From contig CAYWYS010000001.1 of NCBI GenBank assembly GCA_964462675.1, forward strand, positions 124,001-188,000: a stretch of 64,000 bases of DNA, written 5' to 3'. Position numbers and translations under genes: made by a program. Origin of the DNA: XN24 sp964462675. Lineage in GTDB: Bacteria > Pseudomonadota > Gammaproteobacteria > Steroidobacterales > XN24. Shown here in pieces: positions 30,913 to 38,489 of the stretch (positions within the stretch are counted from its first letter, which is position 1; each line of letters starts with the position of its first letter). The notes beneath the pieces were generated by a model. That model had not been told where the DNA came from, searched no databases, and saw only the letters and a program-made list of their open reading frames with translations.

Positions 30913-31227
30913 ATGAAGAATCGCAGCACGCCGTCAAAGCTCGAGGAGCAACGCGCCGAGCAAGCCCTGTTCCAGGCTGTCACTGCGCTGCAGTCCGAGG
31001 GCGAGACGGGGCGCTTCCTGCGCGACCTGTGCACCCCGGCGGAGCTGCAGGCGCTCGTGGATCGCTGGCGTGTCGTCGGCCTGCTTCGCCAGGGGCTGAC
31101 CTATCGGCAGATCAACGAGCAGACGGGCATCAGTGTCACGACGATCGGGCGCGTAGCCCGGTTCCTGGCCGACGGGCACGGGGGCTACCTCGCCGTCGCC
31201 GAGCGACTAGACGGAGACGACTCATGA
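30913..31227 (+). CDS. hisR: TrpR-family regulator (YerC/HisR type)
   Basis: The 104-residue helical protein has the TrpR fold with a helix-turn-helix near residues 65-90 ('LTYRQINEQTGISVTTIGRV'). It belongs to the YerC/YecD branch, not to the tryptophan repressor. In Xanthomonadales such a protein (HisR) precedes the his operon and controls it, as I recall. Here it overlaps hisG by ATGA and its promoter has a perfect palindrome. The likely ligand is histidine or a pathway product. The symbol is based on context. Confidence 0.8.
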   Translation: MKNRSTPSKLEEQRAEQALFQAVTALQSEGETGRFLRDLCTPAELQALVDRWRVVGLLRQGLTYRQINEQTGISVTTIGRVARFLADGHGGYLAVAERLDGDDS

Positions 31228-32102
31228 CAGTTCAGGCGGAGCAGCGCATCAAGGTCGCTGTCCAGAAATCCGGACGGCTGACCGACAACTCGCTGCACCT
31301 GATGGAGACCTGCGGGCTGATCTACAGTCGCGGGCGCGACCAGCTGATCTGCTTTGGCGAGAACATGCCCGTCGATGTGCTGCTGGTCCGCGACGACGAC
31401 ATCCCGGAGCTCGTCGCCGACGGCATCTGCGATCTCGGCATCGTCGGGATGAACGTGTTTCGCGAGAAAGTCGCCGACGGCATGGACGTGCGGCCCGAGC
31501 TGGAGCTGGACTTCGGCCGCTGCCGGCTGTCCATCGCGGTGCCGCGGGGTTTCGCCTATACGTCTGCGCAAAGCCTGGCGGGCCTGCGCATCGCGACCAG
31601 TTATCCGCGGATCCTCGCCGGCTGGCTGCGCGAGCAGGGTGTCGCCGCCGAGATCGTGACGCTGTCCGGCGCCGTGGAGATTGCGCCGCGCCTCGGCCGC
31701 GCCGAGCTCATTTGCGACCTGGTCTCGACCGGCTCCACGCTGCTGGCGAACGACCTGCAGGAAGTCGAGGTCGTGTTCGAGAGCAAGGCGGCGGTGATCT
31801 CGCGCAACGGTGGCCCGGCCGAGGGCTGGCCGAGCCGGCTGCTCAGCCGCATGCGCGGCGTGCTGAGCGTGCGCGAGAGCAAGTACATCATGTTGCATGC
31901 GCCGCGCTCGGCGCTGGCGGAAATCCGTCGCCTGTTGCCGGGCAGTGAATCGCCGACTGTCATGCCGCTCGAAGGCCGTGACGACAAGGTCGCGGTGCAT
32001 GCGGTGTGCCGCGAGAACGTGTTCTGGGAAACCCTCGAGGGGCTGAAGGCCGCCGGCGCGAGCTCGATGCTGGTCCTGCCCGTGGAGAAGATGCTTGCGT
32101 GA
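31224..32102 (+). CDS. hisG: ATP phosphoribosyltransferase, long form
   Basis: The 292-residue enzyme catalyses the first step of histidine synthesis, joining ATP and PRPP. It has the periplasmic-binding-like catalytic domain ('ICDLGIVGMN', 'ICDLVSTGSTLLANDL') and a C-terminal regulatory domain (about residues 215-292; 'RDDKVAVHAVCRENVFWETL'). The long form is feedback-inhibited by histidine and does not need HisZ. Its start overlaps the regulator stop by 4 bases. Confidence 0.97.
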   Translation: MTVQAEQRIKVAVQKSGRLTDNSLHLMETCGLIYSRGRDQLICFGENMPVDVLLVRDDDIPELVADGICDLGIVGMNVFREKVADGMDVRPELELDFGRCRLSIAVPRGFAYTSAQSLAGLRIATSYPRILAGWLREQGVAAEIVTLSGAVEIAPRLGRAELICDLVSTGSTLLANDLQEVEVVFESKAAVISRNGGPAEGWPSRLLSRMRGVLSVRESKYIMLHAPRSALAEIRRLLPGSESPTVMPLEGRDDKVAVHAVCRENVFWETLEGLKAAGASSMLVLPVEKMLA

Positions 32103-33456
32103 CTTTGCCCCGCTGCTGAGCCGCTTCGATTGGTCCGGCCTCGACGAGGCCGGCAGGCGCACGGTGCTGGCGCGACCCGAGGCCGCGCGCCGCGACACGC
32201 TGGCCGCGGAGGTCGCCGCGATCGTCGCCGAGGTGCGGCGCGACGGCGACGCGGCGCTGTTGCGTTTTGCGCAGCGTTTCGACGGCGTCGAGCTCGCCGC
32301 CTTGCGCGTTCCCGCAGCCGAGTTCGATGCCGCAGAGGCCTCGCTCAGCGAGGCGCAACGCGCGGCGTTGCGGACCGCGATCGCCAATGTCCGTGCCTTC
32401 CATGCCGCGCAGCGGGCCGCGCCGATCGAGGTCGAGACGATGCCCGGCGTGTTGTGCCGCCGCGTGACGCGCCCGATCCGGGCCGTCGGGCTGTACGTGC
32501 CCGCGGGCAGTGCGCCGCTGCCGTCGACAGTCATCATGCTGGCCGTGCCCGCGGCCTTGGCCGGCTGCCCGCGCCGGGTGCTGTGCACGCCGCCGCAGCA
32601 GAGCGGCCGCGCTGACCCGGCGGTGCTGACGGCGGCGCGCTACTGCGGCATCGACGAGGTCTACCTCGCGGGCGGTGCGCAGGCGGTCGCGGCGCTGGCC
32701 TATGGCACCGGGTCGATCCCGGCGGTCGACAAGATCTTCGGCCCCGGCAACGCCTGGGTCACCGAGGCGAAGCTGCAGGTATCGCGCGACCCCGACGGCG
32801 CGGCGCTCGACCTGCCGGCCGGCCCGTCCGAAGTCCTGGTCATCGCCGACGAGCGCGCCGACCCGGAGTTCGTCGCGGCGGACCTGTTGTCGCAAGCCGA
32901 GCACGGCCCGGATTCCCAGGTGCTGCTCGTGACGACCTCGCCGCTGCTCGCCGACGCGGTCGACGCGGCCATCGCCGCGCAACTGATGATCCTGCCGCGC
33001 AACGCCGTGGCGCGCGAGGCGCTGGCGCACGGCCGTACGCTGATCGCGCGAGATCTCGACGAGGCCTTCGAGATCAGCAATCGCTACGCGCCGGAGCACC
33101 TGATCGTCCAGGTGCCGGACGCCGAGCGCTGGCTCGAGCGGATCGAGACTGCTGGCTCCGTGTTTCTCGGCGACTGGACGCCTGAGTCGCTCGGCGACTA
33201 CTGCAGCGGCACCAACCACGTGTTGCCGACCTATGGCTATGCGCGGGCGTGGAGCGGGCTGTCGCTGAGCGACTTCCAGCTCGCGATCTCGGTGCAACAA
33301 GCCAGTCCCGCCGGCTTCCGCCTGATCGGCCCGATCGCGCGCACGCTCGCCGAGCTGGAGGGGCTGGGCGCGCACGCGCTCGCGGTCAAGCTCCGGCTGG
33401 AGGCGCTCGAGGAGCCCGGCGCGGACCGCGGCGCCGCAGGACAGGCGCGCGGATGA
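32095..33456 (+). CDS. hisD: Histidinol dehydrogenase
   Basis: The 453-residue enzyme oxidises L-histidinol to histidine in two NAD-dependent steps. Family motifs include 'GLYVPAGSAPLPSTVIML', 'KIFGPGNAWVTEAK', 'GPSEVLVIAD' and 'QAEHGPDSQV', and the C-terminal 'GTNHVLPT' contributes zinc and catalytic histidines. The start is a TTG 8 bases inside hisG with GGAG upstream; no ATG is available. Confidence 0.96.
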   Translation: MRDFAPLLSRFDWSGLDEAGRRTVLARPEAARRDTLAAEVAAIVAEVRRDGDAALLRFAQRFDGVELAALRVPAAEFDAAEASLSEAQRAALRTAIANVRAFHAAQRAAPIEVETMPGVLCRRVTRPIRAVGLYVPAGSAPLPSTVIMLAVPAALAGCPRRVLCTPPQQSGRADPAVLTAARYCGIDEVYLAGGAQAVAALAYGTGSIPAVDKIFGPGNAWVTEAKLQVSRDPDGAALDLPAGPSEVLVIADERADPEFVAADLLSQAEHGPDSQVLLVTTSPLLADAVDAAIAAQLMILPRNAVAREALAHGRTLIARDLDEAFEISNRYAPEHLIVQVPDAERWLERIETAGSVFLGDWTPESLGDYCSGTNHVLPTYGYARAWSGLSLSDFQLAISVQQASPAGFRLIGPIARTLAELEGLGAHALAVKLRLEALEEPGADRGAAGQARG

Positions 33457-34538
33457 GCGGCGTCGCGCACCTGCTGCGGCCGGAGCTCAGGGATTTCACG
33501 GCCTATCACGCGGCCTCGCCGCTGCGCGGCGTGCTGCGCCTGCATGCCAACGAGTCCTCGTGGCGCTCGGCGTGGGACGACACCGAGGACGGGCTGAATC
33601 GTTACCCGGATCCACGCCCGGCTGCGCTGGTCGGCGCGCTGGCGGCGCTGTACCGCGTCGCGCCGGCCGCCGTGCTCGCGACGCGCGGCAGCGACGACGC
33701 CATCGACCTGCTGGTGCGCGCATTCTGCCGCGCGGGGCAGGACGCGGTGATCGTGTGCCCGCCGACTTTCGGTATGTACGCAGTCGCCGCGCGCTTGCAA
33801 GGCGCCGGTGTCGTCGAAGTCCCGCTGACGCGCAACTTCGGCGTCGATTGGCGCGCGATCGCGGCCACCGTCAGGCCCGGCGTCAAGCTGGTGTTCCTGT
33901 GCTCGCCGAACAACCCGACCGGCACCACGGTGTCGCCGCGGGCCGTGGATGCGCTGTGCGAGGCGCTGCACGGCCATTGCGTCGTGGTCGTCGACGAGGC
34001 CTACCTCGAGTTTGCGCGCGGCGAAGGCTTTGCCGGCCGGCTTGAGGCGCATCCGAACCTGGTGCTGCTGCGCACGCTCTCGAAGGCGTGGGGACTCGCC
34101 GGCGCGCGCGTCGGCACGGTGCTGGCGGATCCGGAGCTGATCGCGATCCTCAGGGCGCTTGCGCCGCCCTATCCCTTGCCGTCGCTGGCCACGGAGGCGG
34201 CACTGCGCCGCTTGCAGCCGGCCGAGATCGCGGCGGCGAGGCGTCGCACCGCGGGCGTCTTGCGTCGGCGCGAACAGCTGGCCGAGGCGCTGCGCGCGCT
34301 GCCCGCAGTGCGCCGCGTATGGCCCAGCGAGGGCAACTTCCTGCTGGTGCGTTTCGCCGATGCGGCCGCGGCGCTCGCCGCCTGCGAGCAGGCCGGCGTG
34401 CTGGTGCGCGACTTCAGCCGCCAGCCGCGGCTGGCCGGCTGCCTGCGCATCACGGTCGGCACCGCCGCCGAGAACCGCCGCCTGCTGGCGGCACTGGCCG
34501 GCGATGTCGCGCAGCCACGGGAGAGAACGCGTGGATAG
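33453..34538 (+). CDS. hisC: Histidinol-phosphate aminotransferase
   Basis: The 361-residue class I/II aminotransferase converts imidazole acetol-phosphate to histidinol-phosphate. The PLP lysine is in 'LRTLSKAWGLAGARVG', and 'CSPNNPTGTTV' and 'VVVDEAYLEFA' are the cofactor-binding strands. It begins with 'LHANESSW'-type substrate loop. The ATG overlaps the hisD stop. It lies in order D-C-B as in enterobacterial his operons. Confidence 0.96.
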   Translation: MSGVAHLLRPELRDFTAYHAASPLRGVLRLHANESSWRSAWDDTEDGLNRYPDPRPAALVGALAALYRVAPAAVLATRGSDDAIDLLVRAFCRAGQDAVIVCPPTFGMYAVAARLQGAGVVEVPLTRNFGVDWRAIAATVRPGVKLVFLCSPNNPTGTTVSPRAVDALCEALHGHCVVVVDEAYLEFARGEGFAGRLEAHPNLVLLRTLSKAWGLAGARVGTVLADPELIAILRALAPPYPLPSLATEAALRRLQPAEIAAARRRTAGVLRRREQLAEALRALPAVRRVWPSEGNFLLVRFADAAAALAACEQAGVLVRDFSRQPRLAGCLRITVGTAAENRRLLAALAGDVAQPRERTRG

Positions 34539-35613
34539 GTCGCTGTTGCTGTTCATCGATCGCGACGGGACGCTCGTGGCGGAGCCGCCCGACGAGCAGG
34601 TCGACGCGATCGACAAGGTGCGCTTGCTGCCCGACGTGATCCCGGCCCTGCACCGCCTCGTCGAGGCCGGCTACCGGCTGGTCATGGTCAGCAACCAGGA
34701 CGGCCGCGGTACAAGTTCGTTCCCCGAGGCCGACTTCCAGCGCGCTCACGATTTCATCGTCGGCCTGTTCGCGAGCCAGGGCATCCGCTTCGAGGCGGAG
34801 TTCATCTGCCCCCATTTCGCGGCCGACGGTTGCGCGTGCCGCAAACCCGCCACCGGCCTGGTGACACGCTACATCGCAAAGTACCCGCCGGATCTCGATC
34901 GCAGCTTCGTGATCGGCGATCGCGACACCGACCTGGCGTTCGCGGAGAACCTCGGCTTGGTCGGACTCAAGGTCGGCGACGGCACGGGGGACAGCCTCAG
35001 CTGGCCGCAGATCGCGCGCCACATCCTCGGCGGCTTGCGGCGCGCGACGGTGACCCGCGGCACCGCCGAGACCCGCATCCGGGTCGAGGTCGACCTCGAT
35101 GATCCGCACGGCCCGGTGCGTGCCGCAACCGGCATCGGCTACTACGATCACATGCTCGAGCAGGTCGCAAAACATGGTGGTTTCTCGATGGAGCTCGAGT
35201 GCAGCGGCGATCTGCACGTCGACGAACACCACACCGTCGAGGACGTGTCGCTGGCGCTCGGTGAGGCGCTGCGCACGGCGCTCGGCGCGCGTCGCGGCAT
35301 CCGGCGCTACGGCTTCGTGCTGCCGATGGACGAAGCGCGCGCCGAGCTGTCGATCGATCTCGGCGGCCGACCCTACCTGGTGTTCGAGGGCGAGTTCCGC
35401 CGCGAGCGCGTCGGCGAGCTGCCGACCGAGCTGGTGCAGCATTTCTTCCGCTCGCTGGCCGACAGCCTGCGCGCCTCGATCCACGTGAAGATCTCCGGCG
35501 AGAACGATCATCACCAGGTCGAGGCCGCGTTCAAGGCGCTCGGGCGCGCGCTGCGTGATGCATTCAGGGTGGATGGCGGCGGCATCCCGTCGACGAAGGG
35601 CATGCTGGGATGA
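34531..35613 (+). CDS. hisB: Bifunctional histidinol-phosphatase / IGP dehydratase
   Basis: The 360-residue fusion has an N-terminal HAD phosphatase (about 1-165) with 'FIDRDGTLV' and the zinc loop 'CPHFAADGCACRKP'. The C-terminal imidazoleglycerol-phosphate dehydratase (about 170-360) has 'GYYDHMLEQVAKHGGF', 'DEHHTVED' and 'GENDHHQVEA'. The fusion is typical of Gammaproteobacteria and a few others. The start is GTG 8 bases inside hisC, with GGGAGAGAA upstream. Confidence 0.97.
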   Translation: MDRSLLLFIDRDGTLVAEPPDEQVDAIDKVRLLPDVIPALHRLVEAGYRLVMVSNQDGRGTSSFPEADFQRAHDFIVGLFASQGIRFEAEFICPHFAADGCACRKPATGLVTRYIAKYPPDLDRSFVIGDRDTDLAFAENLGLVGLKVGDGTGDSLSWPQIARHILGGLRRATVTRGTAETRIRVEVDLDDPHGPVRAATGIGYYDHMLEQVAKHGGFSMELECSGDLHVDEHHTVEDVSLALGEALRTALGARRGIRRYGFVLPMDEARAELSIDLGGRPYLVFEGEFRRERVGELPTELVQHFFRSLADSLRASIHVKISGENDHHQVEAAFKALGRALRDAFRVDGGGIPSTKGMLG

Positions 35614-36218
35614 GCAACGGCGGGCCGGTCATCGTCGATTCGGGTGGTGCGAACATCAGTTCGCTGCGCTTTGCGCTGGCGCGGCTCGGTTGTGCAGCGC
35701 CGTTGAGCGCCGATCCGGCCTTGATTCGCGGCGCGAGCCACGTGTTCCTGCCGGGTGTCGGGGCGGCGAACGAGGCGATGACGCGGCTGGAACGCAGCGG
35801 CCTCGCGGAGCTCGTGCGTAGCCTCAGCCAGCCGGTGCTCGGCATCTGCCTTGGCATGCAACTGTTGTTCGAGGCCTCCGACGAAGACGGCGGCAGGGCG
35901 TGTCTCGGCGTCATCCCCGGCCGGGTCGAGCGCATCCGGGGCGGTCCGGATCGCCCCGTCCCGCACATGGGCTGGAACCTTACCAGCCTGGCACCGGACT
36001 GCCCGCTGTTCGCGGGCCTGCCGCAGGCTGCGCATTTCTATTTCGTGCACAGCTACGCAGCGCCGCCGGGCCCCGATACCGTCGCGGTCGCCGACTATGG
36101 CGGCGAGTTCACCGCGGTCGTCGCACACGGCAATTTCCGCGGCACGCAGTTCCACCCGGAACGCTCCGGCGCAGCGGGCGCACGCGTGCTGACCAACTTC
36201 CTCGCGCTGCGCGACTGA
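35610..36218 (+). CDS. hisH: Imidazole glycerol phosphate synthase, glutaminase subunit
   Basis: The 202-residue class I glutamine amidotransferase supplies ammonia to HisF. The nucleophile Cys is in 'GICLGMQLLFE', and the His-Glu pair in 'GTQFHPERSG'. 'PHMGWN' near residue 118 is a HisH-specific motif. It overlaps hisB by ATGA and precedes hisA by 15 bases. Confidence 0.97.
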   Translation: MSNGGPVIVDSGGANISSLRFALARLGCAAPLSADPALIRGASHVFLPGVGAANEAMTRLERSGLAELVRSLSQPVLGICLGMQLLFEASDEDGGRACLGVIPGRVERIRGGPDRPVPHMGWNLTSLAPDCPLFAGLPQAAHFYFVHSYAAPPGPDTVAVADYGGEFTAVVAHGNFRGTQFHPERSGAAGARVLTNFLALRD

Positions 36219-36233
36219 GCCAGGCAGAAGCGC

Positions 36234-36980
36234 ATGGCCCTGCAACCCATCCCGGCGATCGACCTCAAGGACGGCCGCTGCGTGCGGCTCTACCAGGGAC
36301 GCTTCGATCGCGTCCAGCAGTACGAGGCGGCTCCCGACGAGCTCGTCGGCCATTACCTGTCGCTCGGGGTCGACTGGGTACATGTCGTCGATCTCGATGG
36401 CGCGCGCGACGGCACCGGCGGCAACCGCGAGATCGTCGCGCGCATGGCGGCCCTGGCGGGCGGCCGCATCCAGGTCGGCGGCGGGATCCGCGCGCGCGGC
36501 GATGTCGAGGCGATGCTGGCGCTCGGCGTCGGCCGTGTCGTCGTCGGCAGCGCCGCCGCCGAGCGACCCGACGAGGTGCGCAGCTGGTTCGGAGATTTCG
36601 GCGCCGAGCGGCTGGTGCTGGCCTGCGACGTGCAGCTCGATGCCGACGGCACGCCGTGGCTGCGGACCCGCGGCTGGACCGAGGATGCGGGGCTGGCGCT
36701 GTGGGACGCGATAGCGGCCTATGAGGATGCCGGCTTGCGGCACCTGTTGTGCACGGACGTCGCGCGCGACGGGGCGATGACGGGGCCGAGTCTCGCGCTG
36801 TACGCGCAGTGCGTGCAGCGCTTCCCGGGCATCGAGCTGCAAGCTTCCGGCGGGGTGCGCGATCTCGCGGATCTCGAGGCGCTTGGCTCGGTCGGCGCGC
36901 ACGCCGCGATCATCGGCAAGGCGCTGCTGGATGGCCGCATCACGGACGAGGAGATCCGCTCATTCTCGCGAAACGCATAA
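36234..36980 (+). CDS. hisA: ProFAR isomerase
   Basis: The 248-residue half-barrel enzyme isomerises N'-5'-ProFAR to PRFAR. The two catalytic Asp are in 'IPAIDLKDGRCVRLYQG' and 'LCTDVARDGAMTGPS', and the phosphate-binding 'VGGGIRARGD' and 'ASGGVRDLAD' are present. Its end overlaps the hisF coding region by 19 bases. Confidence 0.97.
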   Translation: MALQPIPAIDLKDGRCVRLYQGRFDRVQQYEAAPDELVGHYLSLGVDWVHVVDLDGARDGTGGNREIVARMAALAGGRIQVGGGIRARGDVEAMLALGVGRVVVGSAAAERPDEVRSWFGDFGAERLVLACDVQLDADGTPWLRTRGWTEDAGLALWDAIAAYEDAGLRHLLCTDVARDGAMTGPSLALYAQCVQRFPGIELQASGGVRDLADLEALGSVGAHAAIIGKALLDGRITDEEIRSFSRNA

Positions 36981-37729
36981 TTCCCTGCCTCGACGTGCGC
37001 GAAGGCCGGGTCGTCAAGGGCGTCAGGTTCCGGGAGCACCGCGACATGGGCGACATCCTCGCGCTGGCGGGCCGCTACCGCGACGAGGGCGCCGATGAGC
37101 TGGTGTTCTACGACATCACGGCCAGCCCGGCCGGGCGCACCGTGGACCGTGGCTGGGTGACGCGTGTCGCTGAGTTGCTCGATATTCCGTTTTGCGTCGC
37201 CGGCGGCATCCGTGACGTCGCGGCGGCCGAGGCCGTGCTTGCCGACGGCGCCGACAAGATCAGCGTCAACACGCCGGCGCTCGAGGACCCCGGCCTGATC
37301 GAGCAGCTGGCGCGGCGCTTCGGCAGCCAGTGCGTCGTCATCGGCATCGACAGCCGCCGCGAGGAAGGAGAGTGGCGCGTCGCCAGCCACACCGGCGACC
37401 CGGATCGAACCCGTTACGGCCGCCGCGCGACGCTGGACTGGGTCAGGGAAGTGCAGCAGCGCGGCGCCGGCGAGATCGTGCTGAACTGCATGGAATCCGA
37501 CGGCGTGCGCGATGGCTACGATCTCGAGCAGCTCGCCGCGGTGCGCGAGGTATGCGGCGTGCCGCTGATCGCGTCGGGCGGCGCCGGCGAGCCGCGCCAT
37601 TTCCTCGAGGTGTTCCACCATGCGCGCGTCGACGGGGCGCTTGCGGCGACGGTGTTCCACTCCGGCCAGATCGCGATCCCCGACCTGAAAGACATGCTCG
37701 CCGCCAACGGCGTGGAGGTGCGGCGATGA
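36962..37729 (+). CDS. hisF: Imidazole glycerol phosphate synthase, cyclase subunit (AUU start)
   Basis: The 255-residue barrel makes imidazole glycerol phosphate and AICAR with HisH. The catalytic Asp are in 'IIPCLDVREGRVVKG' and 'LNCMESDGVRDGYD'. The conserved N-terminus (M)LAKRIIPCLDV requires a start at ATT (36962), since the codons before it are CTC, CCG and GAT and no ATG, GTG or TTG lies near. GAGGAG at 36948-36953 has ideal spacing for ATT. The nearest upstream in-frame GTG (36809) would add 51 residues lying inside hisA. AUU starts are rare (infC is the classic case). Confidence 0.92.
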   Translation: MLAKRIIPCLDVREGRVVKGVRFREHRDMGDILALAGRYRDEGADELVFYDITASPAGRTVDRGWVTRVAELLDIPFCVAGGIRDVAAAEAVLADGADKISVNTPALEDPGLIEQLARRFGSQCVVIGIDSRREEGEWRVASHTGDPDRTRYGRRATLDWVREVQQRGAGEIVLNCMESDGVRDGYDLEQLAAVREVCGVPLIASGGAGEPRHFLEVFHHARVDGALAATVFHSGQIAIPDLKDMLAANGVEVRR

Positions 37730-38331
37730 AGGCCCCGGAAACGGATCAACTCGACTGGGCCAAGGACGACGGCCTGTTGCCGGCGATCGTGCAGCACGAG
37801 CAGACCGGGGCCGTGCTGATGCTCGCTTACATGAGCCGCGATTCCTATGCCGAGACGCTGGCTTGCGGGGAGGCGGTGTTCTTCAGCCGCAGCCGCGGCC
37901 AGCTGTGGCGCAAGGGCGAGACCTCCGGCAACGTGCTGAGGGTCGTGGAGATCCACACGGACTGCGATGCCGACACTTTGCTGGTTCGTGCGGCGCCGGT
38001 CGGGCCCACCTGTCACCTCGGCACGCGCAGCTGCTTCGGCGAGCAGGCTCCCGCGACGCTGCTCGACGAGCTCGAGGGCGTCATCGCGGCACGCCTCGCC
38101 GAGCAGCCTGAGGACAGCTACGTGGCGCGGCTCGGCGCGGCAGGGGTGGCGCGCGCAGCGCAGAAGGTCGGCGAGGAGGGCGTGGAGACTGCGCTCGCCG
38201 CTGTCACGCGTGACGACGAAGGCCTTGCCGAGGAGGCTGCCGACCTGCTGTTCCACCTGCTGGTGCTGCTCCAGCTCAAGGGCCTTCGCCTCGAGGACGT
38301 GCTGCGGCACCTCGCCGGCCGGCGGCGCTGA
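37726..38331 (+). CDS. hisIE: Phosphoribosyl-AMP cyclohydrolase / phosphoribosyl-ATP pyrophosphatase
   Basis: The 201-residue fusion carries HisI at the N-terminus ('AYMSRDSYAETL', 'SRSRGQLWRKGETSGN', zinc and metal ligands 'HTDCDADT' and 'HLGTRSCF'). HisE follows at the C-terminus (about 110-201, 'AQKVGEEGVETALAAV' and 'EAADLLFHLLVLLQ'). It completes the pathway from PRPP to histidine and is the last gene, overlapping hisF by ATGA. A strong hairpin lies downstream. Confidence 0.96.
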   Translation: MKAPETDQLDWAKDDGLLPAIVQHEQTGAVLMLAYMSRDSYAETLACGEAVFFSRSRGQLWRKGETSGNVLRVVEIHTDCDADTLLVRAAPVGPTCHLGTRSCFGEQAPATLLDELEGVIAARLAEQPEDSYVARLGAAGVARAAQKVGEEGVETALAAVTRDDEGLAEEAADLLFHLLVLLQLKGLRLEDVLRHLAGRRR

Positions 38332-38360
38332 AACTTCCCTGGTCCAGCCTCCGGGCTGCG

Positions 38361-38489
38361 CCGCATCCCGCCAAAGAAAACGGCCGGGAGATTGCTCTCC
38401 CGGCCGCTGGTTTTCTGGTGTTGTGGGATGGGCCCGATGGCCCACCCCGTTCACCTGGTTAGCGGAGCTTAGTTCACCGCGTCGATGAT
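38361..38489. repeat. Direct repeat, copy 1 (terminator plus 3' end of decahaem gene)
   Basis: About 129 bases almost identical to 40972-41100, in the same orientation. It contains the hairpin, spacer and last codons of the decahaem gene. It is the outer edge of a gene-sized tandem duplication. Confidence 0.85.
38373..38414 (-). terminator. Terminator copy 1, between hisIE and the first decahaem gene
   Basis: CGGCCGGGAG (38381-38390) pairs with its complement at 38397-38406 around ATTGCT. Read on the minus strand, TTTTCTTT follows the stem directly, so it ends the decahaem transcript. On the plus strand GGTTTT follows and it may also end the his operon. Confidence 0.85.

Noticed and set aside
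36809..36961. Upstream in-frame GTG as hisF start
   Set aside because: It would add 51 residues not present in HisF proteins, with no SD, inside hisA.
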